A stretch of 64,000 nucleotides of DNA from Emticicia sp. CRIBPO (lineage in GTDB: Bacteria > Bacteroidota > Bacteroidia > Cytophagales > Spirosomataceae): positions 310,001 through 374,000 of the forward strand of contig NZ_JAAAKV010000007.1 of NCBI RefSeq assembly GCF_009905725.1, given 5' to 3'. Under the pieces are notes generated by a model. The model saw nothing but the letters and a program-made list of their open reading frames with translations. It had not been told where the DNA came from and ran no database searches. Each line of letters begins with the position of its first letter. Positions within the stretch are counted from its first letter, which is position 1. The position numbers and the translations under genes are program-made. This document shows, piece by piece, positions 41,746 through 50,537 of this stretch.

Positions 41746-43509
41746 CTACAGTTTAGGGGACTCCACCATTTTCCGAAACAAAACAGGCTTATCTCCTCCC
41801 GTCAACCTAAAGGCATAAACAGCTTTGGATTCATCTCTCCCGAACAAAAACCTTCGTTCTGTTGTCTGAAAAACCCCAGAGAAATAATCCGCTTTCTGCC
41901 AGGTCAGTGGTATGTTGCCCAGTTTAGCACTGATGGCAGTCAATACACCTTCCCTGATGACCAATTTGTAATGCATATTCAGCTCCTCCGCATAATACAA
42001 CCCTTCGTATTCCTTTGGATCAACAGGGTATTGAATACCCTGATCACTCATTGTTTTGGCGAGCGACTCTGATAAATCAGGAAACTTTACGGGCGGAAGG
42101 GCCTGCTCCTTCTTATTGCTGAGAAACAGATCGGTGAGTGTCCAGCAACGATTATAAGTCGCATCATTGTTATCACAGCTTAAAAAAACGACGGCCAGGT
42201 TCTGCGATGGATACCTGCTGATGATGGTCCTGAATCCAGAAACCAGCCCGAGATGTTCTACGGAAGAAACGCCCTTCCTGCTGCCAAAACCATTGCCGAA
42301 GGCATAATAGGTTAAAGTATCGCCGTTTGTCAGTCTGGTTTTCTGATTTAAGAGCTTCTGTACATTTCTACCCCCCGCCGTTCCCGTTTCATAATTAACA
42401 AGCCACTTCGCGAGGTCATCAATGGTTGATACGACGGAGGTAGACCCCGGGGCCGAGATATTGTCGGCTCTTGCATTAAACCCCTCCAGGCCTTTCTGAT
42501 AACTCGAAACCTTATTGGGAATCACCTTTTTCAGATCCGTCCGGACCAGGCTGTTTTTCATTCCCAGGGGCTGGAAGATATTCGATGCCATCCACTGATC
42601 AAATTTCTGGTGCGTCGCCCTTTCTGCTATCAGAACCAGCAGGTTATAGCCGGTGTTGGTATAAGAAAATCTCTCTCCGGGATTGAAATTGAGGGTGGAT
42701 GTACTGCAGATCATTTTGTAGATTAAATCCATTGTCAGAGCATCGTCTGTCTCAAAACCCATCGAATTGCTCATCGAATCCCAGTTCCGCAAACCGCTGG
42801 TGTGATAAAGCAGGTGTTCAATGGTAATCTTCTGACCAAAATCAGGTAGTTCAGGCAAATACTTCCTGACATCATCCTGTAACGACAGCACACCCTGATC
42901 AATCAGCATGGCTATGGCGAAACCGGTGAACTGCTTGGAGCAGGAGGCCAGTTCAAAAGCCGAACTGTCGGTAACCGGTATCCGGTAATCCATATTCGCC
43001 AGGCCACGGGTACTTTTAAAAACAACCTTGTTGTCTTTCAGGACCAGCACAGCCGCTCCGGGTTCATTATCAGGGTACCAGCCTTTCATATACTGTTCCG
43101 CCAAACGTGGAATGGTCTTCCCGCCAGGTTCCAGAAGATGCCATAAAATGGTAACGTCTCCCTGCTGCGGACGGCCGTAATCCCAGAAGATATCTATCCG
43201 GTAGTTGCCCGATTTCGTAGCAGCAACAGGAATCACCTCAGTTTGATAAAGAGCATTCAGGTCTTCATTTATGAGCAGGCTATCTCCGGGAGCATAAAGT
43301 GCATAGGCAATCCCCACACTTTTTTGTTCTACTTTAACAGCCGCAAACTGCCCTTTTTTCAGGGGGATGGAATACGATAAAACCTGGCCGGCTTTCAGCG
43401 ACACGGTTATGGGTTGATTAAACGGCAAAGACTGAGGGGCTTGGGCCCGGCCTTCATGCAGAAAACAAAAAGCAGCCAGTATTGCCAGAGAGCGTCTTAA
43501 TAACTTCAT
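41746..43509 (-). CDS. Exported serine hydrolase, class C beta-lactamase fold
   Basis: 587 residues with a signal peptide ending GRAQ. An N-terminal beta domain (about 25-130) precedes the beta-lactamase/penicillin-binding fold: SxxK in ASCSKQFTG (around 192-195), Y-x-N in YTNTGYN, and H-x-G in HLGLVSGF. A C-terminal lipocalin-like domain (about 490-587; DPKEYEGLYYAEELN) follows. Such proteins are mostly D-amino-acid amidases, esterases or peptidases rather than true beta-lactamases. It is monocistronic. Confidence 0.88.
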   Translation of the reverse strand: MKLLRRSLAILAAFCFLHEGRAQAPQSLPFNQPITVSLKAGQVLSYSIPLKKGQFAAVKVEQKSVGIAYALYAPGDSLLINEDLNALYQTEVIPVAATKSGNYRIDIFWDYGRPQQGDVTILWHLLEPGGKTIPRLAEQYMKGWYPDNEPGAAVLVLKDNKVVFKSTRGLANMDYRIPVTDSSAFELASCSKQFTGFAIAMLIDQGVLSLQDDVRKYLPELPDFGQKITIEHLLYHTSGLRNWDSMSNSMGFETDDALTMDLIYKMICSTSTLNFNPGERFSYTNTGYNLLVLIAERATHQKFDQWMASNIFQPLGMKNSLVRTDLKKVIPNKVSSYQKGLEGFNARADNISAPGSTSVVSTIDDLAKWLVNYETGTAGGRNVQKLLNQKTRLTNGDTLTYYAFGNGFGSRKGVSSVEHLGLVSGFRTIISRYPSQNLAVVFLSCDNNDATYNRCWTLTDLFLSNKKEQALPPVKFPDLSESLAKTMSDQGIQYPVDPKEYEGLYYAEELNMHYKLVIREGVLTAISAKLGNIPLTWQKADYFSGVFQTTERRFLFGRDESKAVYAFRLTGGDKPVLFRKMVESPKL

Positions 43510-43670
43510 TACTGATTAAGGGTTTGAAACAATAGACACACTACTCATCAATGTGTTGCATCGGTGCCGTGTATTTTATATTTTCCTTGTTTTACTCAAT
43601 ATTTCCAGTTATACTTCTTCGAATTTTTTTTAACTTTCGTGTCTGAACTATATCAAAACCCTGTTAATGT

Positions 43671-44033
43671 ATGAATTTTACTAAACTGGTCCCGAATGTA
43701 TTCTATACAGACATTAAAGAAGCCCTGAAGTTGTTTGTCGATTGTCTTGAATTTAATATCGGACATGATGAGCTGAAGTCTTATCAGCCATTTTGCGTTG
43801 TAGAGAAAGATGGTTTACGTATCAATCTTTTTGAAAATGCCGCCCTGGCAAAAGAGCATAACCCTGAATTCAGGCTTGTCACAAATAATATTGAAGAAGT
43901 TTATCAGAAAATAAGCTCTTCCCATCCGGAATTCCTGCATCCCAACCTCAGTAAAATCACACTCCGGCCGTGGGGAGCGAGAGAGTTTGCCGTTACGGAT
44001 TCGCAGCTGGGAATCGTCATTCAGCAATGGTAA
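43671..44033 (+). CDS. VOC-family (glyoxalase/bleomycin-resistance fold) protein
   Basis: 120 residues, one vicinal-oxygen-chelate unit of two beta-alpha-beta-beta-beta modules: 'KLVPNVFYTDIKEALKLFV' opening, 'EFRLVTNNIEEVYQKI' at the module boundary, 'PWGAREFAVTDSQLGIVIQQW' at the end. No signal peptide. Function cannot be told; metal ligands are not obvious, so a binding rather than enzymatic role is possible. Confidence 0.85.
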   Translation: MNFTKLVPNVFYTDIKEALKLFVDCLEFNIGHDELKSYQPFCVVEKDGLRINLFENAALAKEHNPEFRLVTNNIEEVYQKISSSHPEFLHPNLSKITLRPWGAREFAVTDSQLGIVIQQW

Positions 44034-44125
44034 AATAACCTGTACTTGCATACTTTTGACCTCTTTCGTACTTTTGCCCCCCTGATTCTGTTTATTCATC
44101 AATACTCATCCTTTAACTGTACCGC

Positions 44126-44836
44126 ATGAGCTTTATAAGGCAAACTAAAGAAGTCAACTGGTTAAGAATCCTGTTGTTCTATGGCATTATACTGATCGGA
44201 ACCTATTTCGCCAGGAAATTGCCCAACCTCTTGAATATACTCTTAACCAAAGTAACAGACATTCCTTTTTCGTTCAACTACAATCATGGTTTCGTTACTT
44301 TAGTAGTATCCCTGATTTTTTATAAATTCAGCGGCATAAACCAGGAAATCACTCTGCTGGGAAACAGCAAAATCAAGAGTCTCTTATTTCCTGCTGTATT
44401 ATTTGTGTGTTATTCTGTGTATGGAATAAACAACGACCACGGAGTCAATAAACATCTGTGGGCTCTTGTTTTCTGCTCCTTTGCTTTTATATACAATCTG
44501 ATGGAAGAGTACGCCTGGAGAGCTTACTTAATTGAAAGCCTTGATAAAGTATCTTTTGTGCTGAAAAGCATCATTTCAGGTATATTCTGGTGTTGCTGGC
44601 ATCTCCTGGTCTTCAAAAACTTCGACCAGTATGGCGGTTTCTGGATTTTCTTTGCTTTCTGCATCGTGTTTTCTTTTATCCTGACTTTTGCCTCTTTACG
44701 GACCAAATCCATCGTAGTAGCTGCCAGTATTCATGCATTTATCATCCAGACTAATATCGCCGCCCTGGTTTGTTTCGTTACATTTATGCTTCTGTTACTG
44801 ACCTGGAACAAATTCCTGACAAAAGGCACTCGTTAG
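44126..44836 (+). CDS. CPBP-family intramembrane metalloprotease
   Basis: 236 residues with about seven to eight membrane segments. The CPBP/ABI motifs are present: EEYAWRAYL (EExxxR, around residue 130), a histidine in CCWHLLVF and another in SIHAF. The family contains Rce1-like proteases and bacteriocin self-immunity proteins. No bacteriocin genes are near. It lies in the inner membrane and is monocistronic. Confidence 0.87.
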   Translation: MSFIRQTKEVNWLRILLFYGIILIGTYFARKLPNLLNILLTKVTDIPFSFNYNHGFVTLVVSLIFYKFSGINQEITLLGNSKIKSLLFPAVLFVCYSVYGINNDHGVNKHLWALVFCSFAFIYNLMEEYAWRAYLIESLDKVSFVLKSIISGIFWCCWHLLVFKNFDQYGGFWIFFAFCIVFSFILTFASLRTKSIVVAASIHAFIIQTNIAALVCFVTFMLLLLTWNKFLTKGTR

Positions 44837-44958
44837 CACGAGCTCCTGAACAAAACAGAGACTGGTCTTCATGGTGAGGTAAACCCGAAAATACCTCTCC
44901 CCCAGCCACCTACAAAAAATAAATGCGGCTTCTATTTCCTTAGCGGCCGGCAAATTCC

Positions 44959-44966
44959 TAAATTTG
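44959..44966 (+). promoter_or_regulatory. Probable -7 element of ffh
   Basis: TAAATTTG, an exact TAnnTTTG match 35-42 bp before the ffh start. The -33 side is weak. Confidence 0.45.
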
Positions 44967-45000
44967 CGTTCCGAAAAATGCTTAAAGAAGAATTTAGATC

Positions 45001-46317
45001 ATGTTTGAGAACTTACAGGATAAATTAAACGGGGCTTTTAAAACCCTGAAAGGACAAGGCAGGATCACCGATGTGAATATTGCCAGCACCGTCAAGGAAA
45101 TCCGCAAGGCCCTGATGGATGCCGATGTTAACTATAAAGTAGCTAAAGAAGTAACCGATAGAGTTAAGCAGGAAGCCCTGGACCGCAAGGTCATGATTGC
45201 CGTGGAACCGGGTCAGCTTTTTGTTAAGATTGTTCAGGAAGAACTGACCGAACTGATGGGCGGACAGGCACAGACTGTCAACATCAAAGGCTCTCCGGCT
45301 GTAGTACTGATTGCCGGTTTGCAAGGTTCAGGTAAAACGACTTTCTCAGGAAAGTTTGCCAATTACCTGAAAAAACAAGGCCGCCAGGTTCTTTTGGTTG
45401 CCTGTGATATTTACCGTCCGGCGGCGATTACCCAGCTACAGGTCCTTGGCGAGCAGATTGGTGTGGAGGTATATGCAGAACCTGACAATAAAGATGCGGT
45501 TTCCATCGCTACCAATGCCGTAGCAGAAGCTAAAAAGAGAGGTAAAAGTGTCGTGATTATAGATACCGCCGGTCGTCTGGCGGTGGATGAAGTGATGATG
45601 ACCGAGGTTGAAAATGTTAAAAAAGCAGTTTCGCCTACTGAAATCCTCTTCGTTGTTGACTCGATGACAGGTCAGGATGCGGTCAACACGGCCAAAACCT
45701 TTAACGAAAGACTTGATTTTGATGGTGTTGTACTGACCAAACTGGACGGTGATTCAAGAGGTGGTGCGGCAATCTCCATCAAAGCCGTAGTGGAGAAACC
45801 GATCAAGTTCATGTCGACGGGTGAGAAAATGGAAGACCTTGACATCTTCCACCCTGATCGTATGGCCAGCAGGATCCTGGGCATGGGTGACGTGATCTCC
45901 CTGGTAGAAAGGGCCCAGCAGGCTTTTGACGAAGACGAAGCCAAGAAGCTCAATAAAAAAATGCGTGAGAACAAGTTTGACCTTGATGACTTTCTTACGC
46001 AACTTCAGCAGATCAAAAAAATGGGTAATATCAAAGACATCATGGGGATGATCCCGGGTGTGGGCTCTGCCGTAAAAGATATTGACCTTGACAATAACTC
46101 CTTCAAGCCTATCGAGGCGGTGATTCACTCCATGACCAAAAAGGAACGTGAAAACCCGGACATCATAGACGGCAGCAGAAGAAAGCGGATTGCCTCAGGT
46201 AGCGGCACCAGTATTCAGGAAGTCAACAATCTGCTCAAGCAATTTGACCAGATGAGAAAGATGATGAAGAAAATGAACAAAATGCAGCCGGGCAGCAGAA
46301 GCAAGATGTTTGGCTGA
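45001..46317 (+). CDS. ffh: Signal recognition particle protein Ffh (SRP54)
   Basis: 438 residues. N domain (1-95), G domain with GLQGSGKTTF (P-loop near 106), DIYRPAA, DTAGR, TKLDGDSRGG, and a methionine-rich M domain from about 300 (KMGNIKDIMGMIPG, MRKMMKKMNKM) that binds SRP RNA and signal peptides. It targets nascent membrane and secreted proteins to FtsY. All GTPase motifs intact. The DUF2264 gene begins 14 bp later without an obvious terminator. Confidence 0.98.
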   Translation: MFENLQDKLNGAFKTLKGQGRITDVNIASTVKEIRKALMDADVNYKVAKEVTDRVKQEALDRKVMIAVEPGQLFVKIVQEELTELMGGQAQTVNIKGSPAVVLIAGLQGSGKTTFSGKFANYLKKQGRQVLLVACDIYRPAAITQLQVLGEQIGVEVYAEPDNKDAVSIATNAVAEAKKRGKSVVIIDTAGRLAVDEVMMTEVENVKKAVSPTEILFVVDSMTGQDAVNTAKTFNERLDFDGVVLTKLDGDSRGGAAISIKAVVEKPIKFMSTGEKMEDLDIFHPDRMASRILGMGDVISLVERAQQAFDEDEAKKLNKKMRENKFDLDDFLTQLQQIKKMGNIKDIMGMIPGVGSAVKDIDLDNNSFKPIEAVIHSMTKKERENPDIIDGSRRKRIASGSGTSIQEVNNLLKQFDQMRKMMKKMNKMQPGSRSKMFG

Positions 46318-46331
46318 TAAACAACACCGCT

Positions 46332-47552
46332 ATGCTCAGAAGGCATTTTTTCAAATCGGCCGGACTCCTGGGTCTGGCCAATGTATTTAATCTCAAAGTC
46401 AGTGCTGCTCCTGCAGAAATGACTACCCGGCAATATTGGCTGAGTATACTGGAGAAAATCGCCTCCCCCGTATTGACTTCCCTAGCCGAAGACCAGCTAA
46501 AAGTGCGGATGCCGGTCGAATCTACCGGAAAAAACCGGGAGTTCTATTCCCATCTTGAAGCCTTTGGCCGTTTGCTGGCCGGTATTGCTTCGTGGCTTAA
46601 CCTCGAAGACGGCACAGATAAAAAAGAAAATGAGCTGAGAAGTAAATATTTCAGCTTAACCGTCAAGGCCTTACAAAACGCCGTCAATCCTTCCTCAAAG
46701 GACTATATGAATTTCACGGAAGGCGGGCAACCACTCGTTGATGCCGCTTTTCTCGCCAACGGACTCATCCGCAGCCCGAAACTATGGAATGCTCTCAACA
46801 AAGACGTTCAGAAGCAGGTTTACAATGCCTTTTTATTGACCCGGAACATCAAGCCCGGCAGAAGTAACTGGCTTTTGTTCAGCGGAATGATCGAGGCGTT
46901 TTTTCTGAAATATGGTTTTGAATATGATAAAATGAGGGTAGATTATGCCATTTCCCAGCACGACCAATGGTATAAAGGAGACGGTATTTATGGTGACGGC
47001 CCAGATTTCCACTGGGATTATTACAACAGCTTTGTCATCCAGCCTTTTCTGACAGATATACTGAACATTGTGGCCTTAAAGGATAAGTCTTACGCCCAGA
47101 CGCTCGAAACCGCTATGACCAGGGCTGTCCGGTACGCGGCTGTTCAGGAAAGATTTGTCGCCACCGATGGCTCTTTTCCGGTCATCGGACGTTCCATCGT
47201 GTATCGTGGCGGAGCATTTCAAAACCTGGCCAATATCGCTTTACTACAAAAATTGCCTAAGGAAATAAACCCTGCCCAGGTGAGGGAAGCCCTGACGGCA
47301 GTCATCAGAAAAACCAATGAAAGTCCGGAAAATTACGACACAAAAGGCTGGCTGAGAATTGGCCTGAACGGACATCAGCCCAGGCTATCTGAAGGGTATA
47401 TTTCTACCGGCAGTTTGTACCTGTGCTCTGTCATCCTTCTGCCGTTGGGACTGGCTCCTGAAAATGAATTCTGGGCTGCACCTCCCCAATCCTGGACCTC
47501 AAAGAAGGTATGGAACGGTGAAGACCTCGACGCCGACCACGCCATTAAGTAA
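46332..47552 (+). CDS. DUF2264 protein
   Basis: 406 residues. The N-terminus MLRRHFFKSAGLLGLANVF looks like a twin-arginine or signal sequence. The alpha-toroid-like DUF2264 body carries DGPDFHWDYYNSFVIQPF, the GRSIVYRGGAFQ and the GLNGHQPRLSEGYISTGSLYL blocks. Members are often found with rhamnogalacturonan or heparin degradation and are probably uronyl hydrolases or lyases acting on plant or animal polysaccharides. The 3' end overlaps the convergent response-regulator gene by 8 bp. It follows ffh by 14 bp, an unexpected partner. Confidence 0.88.
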   Translation: MLRRHFFKSAGLLGLANVFNLKVSAAPAEMTTRQYWLSILEKIASPVLTSLAEDQLKVRMPVESTGKNREFYSHLEAFGRLLAGIASWLNLEDGTDKKENELRSKYFSLTVKALQNAVNPSSKDYMNFTEGGQPLVDAAFLANGLIRSPKLWNALNKDVQKQVYNAFLLTRNIKPGRSNWLLFSGMIEAFFLKYGFEYDKMRVDYAISQHDQWYKGDGIYGDGPDFHWDYYNSFVIQPFLTDILNIVALKDKSYAQTLETAMTRAVRYAAVQERFVATDGSFPVIGRSIVYRGGAFQNLANIALLQKLPKEINPAQVREALTAVIRKTNESPENYDTKGWLRIGLNGHQPRLSEGYISTGSLYLCSVILLPLGLAPENEFWAAPPQSWTSKKVWNGEDLDADHAIK

Positions 47553-48201
47553 TCTTGTAAATGTTGTTTTTGATAGCAAACAACGCCAGACCTACCCGGG
47601 TGTGCACGTCCAGTTTTTCAAACAGGGCATCTCTGTAGCCTTCGATCGTCCTCGGGCTGCAGATCATTTTTTCTGCGATCTCTTTGTACGTCATTTCAGT
47701 GCATACATAACTCAGGAACTCCCTTTCGCGGTCGCTGATCTGAAACAACATGTTCTTCTTAAGCAGTTTACTTTCACCCGTCAGGTTTAGCAGGAACTTA
47801 CTGGTAGCCCAGTCGGGAAAATAAATACCTTTGGTGGTGAGCTTGTCCAGGGCCATTTTGAGTTCTTCGGGATGGACATTCTTATGGAGATATCCTTTCG
47901 CCCCGTTTTTGACCATTTTCAATAAAGATTCATCATTGTCCTGTACCGAAAGGGCCATCACCAGTATTTCAGGATAATTCTCTTTTAACCACAGGGCGGT
48001 TTCGAAACCATCCATGATGGGCATGGAGATGTCAAGCAATATGATGTCGGGGATGTTTTCCCTGATCTTGAATTTCTTATTGAGGATACTCCCGTTTTCT
48101 ACTTCATATAAAACGTTATAATTTTCGAAGCCATCGACAATAGAACTGATGGCCTTGGCTATCAGCAAGTGATCATCGACGATAACAACCGAGTATTTCA
48201 T
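47545..48201 (-). CDS. LuxR/NarL-family response regulator
   Basis: 218 residues. Receiver domain (1-125) with the phospho-acceptor aspartate in IILLDISMPIMDG (around 56) and the lysine in KGYLHK; C-terminal LuxR helix-turn-helix (about 152-210: DREREFLSYVCTEMTYKEIAEKM ... VHTRVGLALFA). It begins 2 bp after the histidine kinase gene, so the two are partners. It ends the four-gene locus. The palindrome at 50295 may be its own target. Confidence 0.94.
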   Translation of the reverse strand: MKYSVVIVDDHLLIAKAISSIVDGFENYNVLYEVENGSILNKKFKIRENIPDIILLDISMPIMDGFETALWLKENYPEILVMALSVQDNDESLLKMVKNGAKGYLHKNVHPEELKMALDKLTTKGIYFPDWATSKFLLNLTGESKLLKKNMLFQISDREREFLSYVCTEMTYKEIAEKMICSPRTIEGYRDALFEKLDVHTRVGLALFAIKNNIYKIT

Positions 48202-48203
48202 AT

Positions 48204-48980
48204 TTAATCCGTTTCAAGTTGTAATATAATTTTAGTGCCCTGCCCGGGTTGTGATTCCATCTCATAACTCGCTCCGAGTTCTATGGCCCTGCGTTTCATG
48301 TTGGTCAGGCCAATCCCCGGCAAACTCTTCTCCTGTTCAAATCCTATGCCGTTGTCGCTCACCTCAAACCTGAGTGTCTTTTCATTTTTGGTGATGTTCA
48401 GGTCTATTTTGTTACACTGGCTGTGTTTCAGACAGTTTTGCACAAACTCCTGAATGATCCTGAAAATAGCATTTCTTTGCACCATATTCAGGTTAAGGCT
48501 CGCTTCCGTGGTTTGCATAATAATCTGCACGGGAGTCATGCCGTTTACCCTTTCTACTTCTTTTTTCAGAAGTACCAGAAGATCGGACTCATAAAATTCA
48601 GGGTTGACCAACGTCTGGGAAAGCTGCCTTAAATCCCTTAAAATCTCGTTCAGCAGCCCGTTCACCTCTTCGGTCTGGTGGATCAGGCTCCCCCCTTCTT
48701 TTTTGTACGGAATCTGTTGCAAATATATGGATGCCAGCGTAAGTTTTTGTCCTAAGTTATCATGAATCTCTTTGCCGATATCAATCATGGTCTGCTGCTG
48801 AACTTCTATCTGTGAAGACAAAAGGTCTTTGACATGCTGCTCATTGATTTTGATAAGTTGTTTATCATGCTCTATTTTGCGTTTTCTGTACTGAAATATA
48901 AACGCCACCACCCCGACTATGAAAATGAGGAGGATGATGTTAATGAGAAATATAAATATGATCAGTTCTCTTTCCCCCAT
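48204..48980 (-). CDS. Sensor histidine kinase, HisKA_3 type
   Basis: 258 residues. One N-terminal membrane segment (about 7-28, FIFLINIILLIFIVGVVAFIF), a short coiled coil, the HisKA_3 box with the phosphorylated histidine in IGKEIHDNLGQKL (around 73), and an HATPase domain with DNGIGF and GIGLTNMKRRA. It lacks a periplasmic sensor domain, so the signal may come from the two proteins encoded just before it. It overlaps the preceding membrane-protein gene by 19 bp and precedes the regulator by 2 bp. Confidence 0.94.
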   Translation of the reverse strand: MGERELIIFIFLINIILLIFIVGVVAFIFQYRKRKIEHDKQLIKINEQHVKDLLSSQIEVQQQTMIDIGKEIHDNLGQKLTLASIYLQQIPYKKEGGSLIHQTEEVNGLLNEILRDLRQLSQTLVNPEFYESDLLVLLKKEVERVNGMTPVQIIMQTTEASLNLNMVQRNAIFRIIQEFVQNCLKHSQCNKIDLNITKNEKTLRFEVSDNGIGFEQEKSLPGIGLTNMKRRAIELGASYEMESQPGQGTKIILQLETD

Positions 48981-49618
48981 ATAAAGCTCACGGCAAATAA
49001 GGTGTACATCAGATAATTAAGAGACAGCATCAACCACGCATAAGCCGGCAGTATGTTCATGAAGTTTTTAACCATGTAATTAAAAAGGCCGTAATAGGGC
49101 AACGACCCCAGCCAGAAAAATAGCATTCCCACACAGACCCAGAACATTCTCTCCCTATAAAAGAACAGGATTTTTTCTGAAACAGAAAGTTTCCAGAAAT
49201 ATAAAAGGATAAAAATGAGCATAAAGATATTGCCCATCGTATAAGAGAACGAAAGAAAATAAAGCTCTTTCATTTCTTCTTTCAACAGGATTTCAATGAA
49301 AAAAGAAAGAAGATAAACCCCCATTCCGGTCAGAATGAGGGTCTTTTGAGGTCTTGTCTCTGCTTTCTTCAGAAAAAGCCAGAAGGCGAACAGAAATTCA
49401 AACGGGATAATCAGATAGATCACAAGCCATTGATTGGATTTAATGTTTTTGGTATCAATCATGTAAAAAGCCAGCAGGTTGAGCAAGCCAAGGATAATAA
49501 GATACACCGGAAACCATTTCCAGTAAGAATCTTTTATCTCTTTCCACCTGACAAAGCCCGCTACTCCTGACAGCAGGATAACCACGTTCAACAACTTAAG
49601 AAAAAACAACTGGCCCAT
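48962..49618 (-). CDS. Multi-spanning membrane protein of a two-component locus
   Basis: 218 residues with about seven hydrophobic segments and positively charged short loops, no known catalytic motif. The start of the kinase gene lies in its 3' end (19-bp overlap), so the stoichiometry is likely linked. It could be the sensor that drives the sensor-less kinase. Family unknown to me; similar-sized membrane proteins sit beside kinases in other Bacteroidota as far as I recall. Confidence 0.8.
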   Translation of the reverse strand: MGQLFFLKLLNVVILLSGVAGFVRWKEIKDSYWKWFPVYLIILGLLNLLAFYMIDTKNIKSNQWLVIYLIIPFEFLFAFWLFLKKAETRPQKTLILTGMGVYLLSFFIEILLKEEMKELYFLSFSYTMGNIFMLIFILLYFWKLSVSEKILFFYRERMFWVCVGMLFFWLGSLPYYGLFNYMVKNFMNILPAYAWLMLSLNYLMYTLFAVSFIWGKEN

Positions 49619-49630
49619 TTGATATGTAAA

Positions 49631-50242
49631 TTAATATGATAAATCCGAGGTGCCACAGGCAACCGGACAAAGAGACGCGTGGTTCATGACGGATGAGGAA
49701 TAATCAGGCTGTACTAAAAACTTCTTACCTGAATCTTTTTGTTTTTTCCATTCTACAATCGGATCAAAGTCTTTGTCTGCCCCTTCTTTCTTAACCGTCG
49801 GCACCAGGAAAACACTGTGTTTACCCGCCAGTCTAGGGTCAGCATCTTCAAGTCCGGGAAGTGTTTTCATCGTTTCGGCATCCGGGTATTCTGCAAAATA
49901 TATCCTGATGCCCAGATCCGCTAATTTGGCAGAGCCCGTTTCGCACGAAGCTTTTTCGATATGCCAGATGTACTTTTTGAGAGAATCCAGGCTAAACCAC
50001 ACGGCCCTGGCATCTTCCATTTTCATCATCCGGTTAATCGCCGCATAGTGTTTTTTCACGTACAATTGAGACATCACTTTGGCCGTCTCGCTCGGAAACC
50101 CTACAAAAGGGTCTTTCTCATAACTTTTGGCTAAGTCTTCGCATTTTTCAGGAGCAGGTTTTTTAGGTGTGCAGTTTTTAAAGAGCAGAGCAGAAAACAG
50201 GAGAACCCAAAAAAGGTTGGAGATAATAAGCGTTTTTTTCAT
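49631..50242 (-). CDS. Exported protein heading a two-component locus
   Basis: 203 residues with an N-terminal hydrophobic segment followed by KNCTPKKP, which may be a lipobox (weak) or a membrane anchor. The body is rich in charged residues, contains GIRIYFAEYPDAE and HSVFLVPT, and ends in a conserved-looking NHASLCPVACG with a C-x3-C cysteine pair, possibly redox- or metal-active. First gene of the operon; 12 bp before the membrane protein. A role as the periplasmic sensor of the locus is inferred from position. Confidence 0.75.
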   Translation of the reverse strand: MKKTLIISNLFWVLLFSALLFKNCTPKKPAPEKCEDLAKSYEKDPFVGFPSETAKVMSQLYVKKHYAAINRMMKMEDARAVWFSLDSLKKYIWHIEKASCETGSAKLADLGIRIYFAEYPDAETMKTLPGLEDADPRLAGKHSVFLVPTVKKEGADKDFDPIVEWKKQKDSGKKFLVQPDYSSSVMNHASLCPVACGTSDLSY

Positions 50243-50537
50243 GATGAGTCGGTTTTAAAGGTGTTAAATTTTTGATAAAGCTATAGAAAATACTCACCTT
50301 TTGATCATAAGGTGTTTCTACGCTCATTTAAAATTAACCATAAACATCTAATAAATAAACACTTGTACCCTGCAAATCGGGTGTTTTCCCTGTCGAAATG
50401 GGTTAAAAAACGGTATTCGTATATCGTTAATTCTGCCGGAGATTTCAACTTTTGTTGCTGAAATCAACATTTCGAAAGCATGTGTTCCCCGGCAAACCAG
50501 AAGATTCAGAAAGGTCCTTTCCTGAAACAGCTGGCTC
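50243..50537. other. Intergenic region between the two-component locus and a lipoprotein gene
   Basis: About 295 bases, AT-rich, without a gene. It contains the palindrome at 50295-50314. I see no clear -33/-7 pair and no strong hairpin. Confidence 0.55.
50295..50314. promoter_or_regulatory. Near-perfect 20-bp palindrome upstream of the two-component locus
   Basis: CACCTT-T-TGATCA-T-AAGGTG: 18 of 20 bases are symmetric. It lies 53-72 bp before the start of the first gene of the locus, a sensible place for an activator site and of a size typical for LuxR-type regulators. Confidence 0.65.

Noticed and set aside
41473-41746. Two overlapping minus-strand frames after the serine hydrolase gene
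   Set aside because: They read through the terminator hairpin and have arginine/proline-rich, low-plausibility sequence in both frames.
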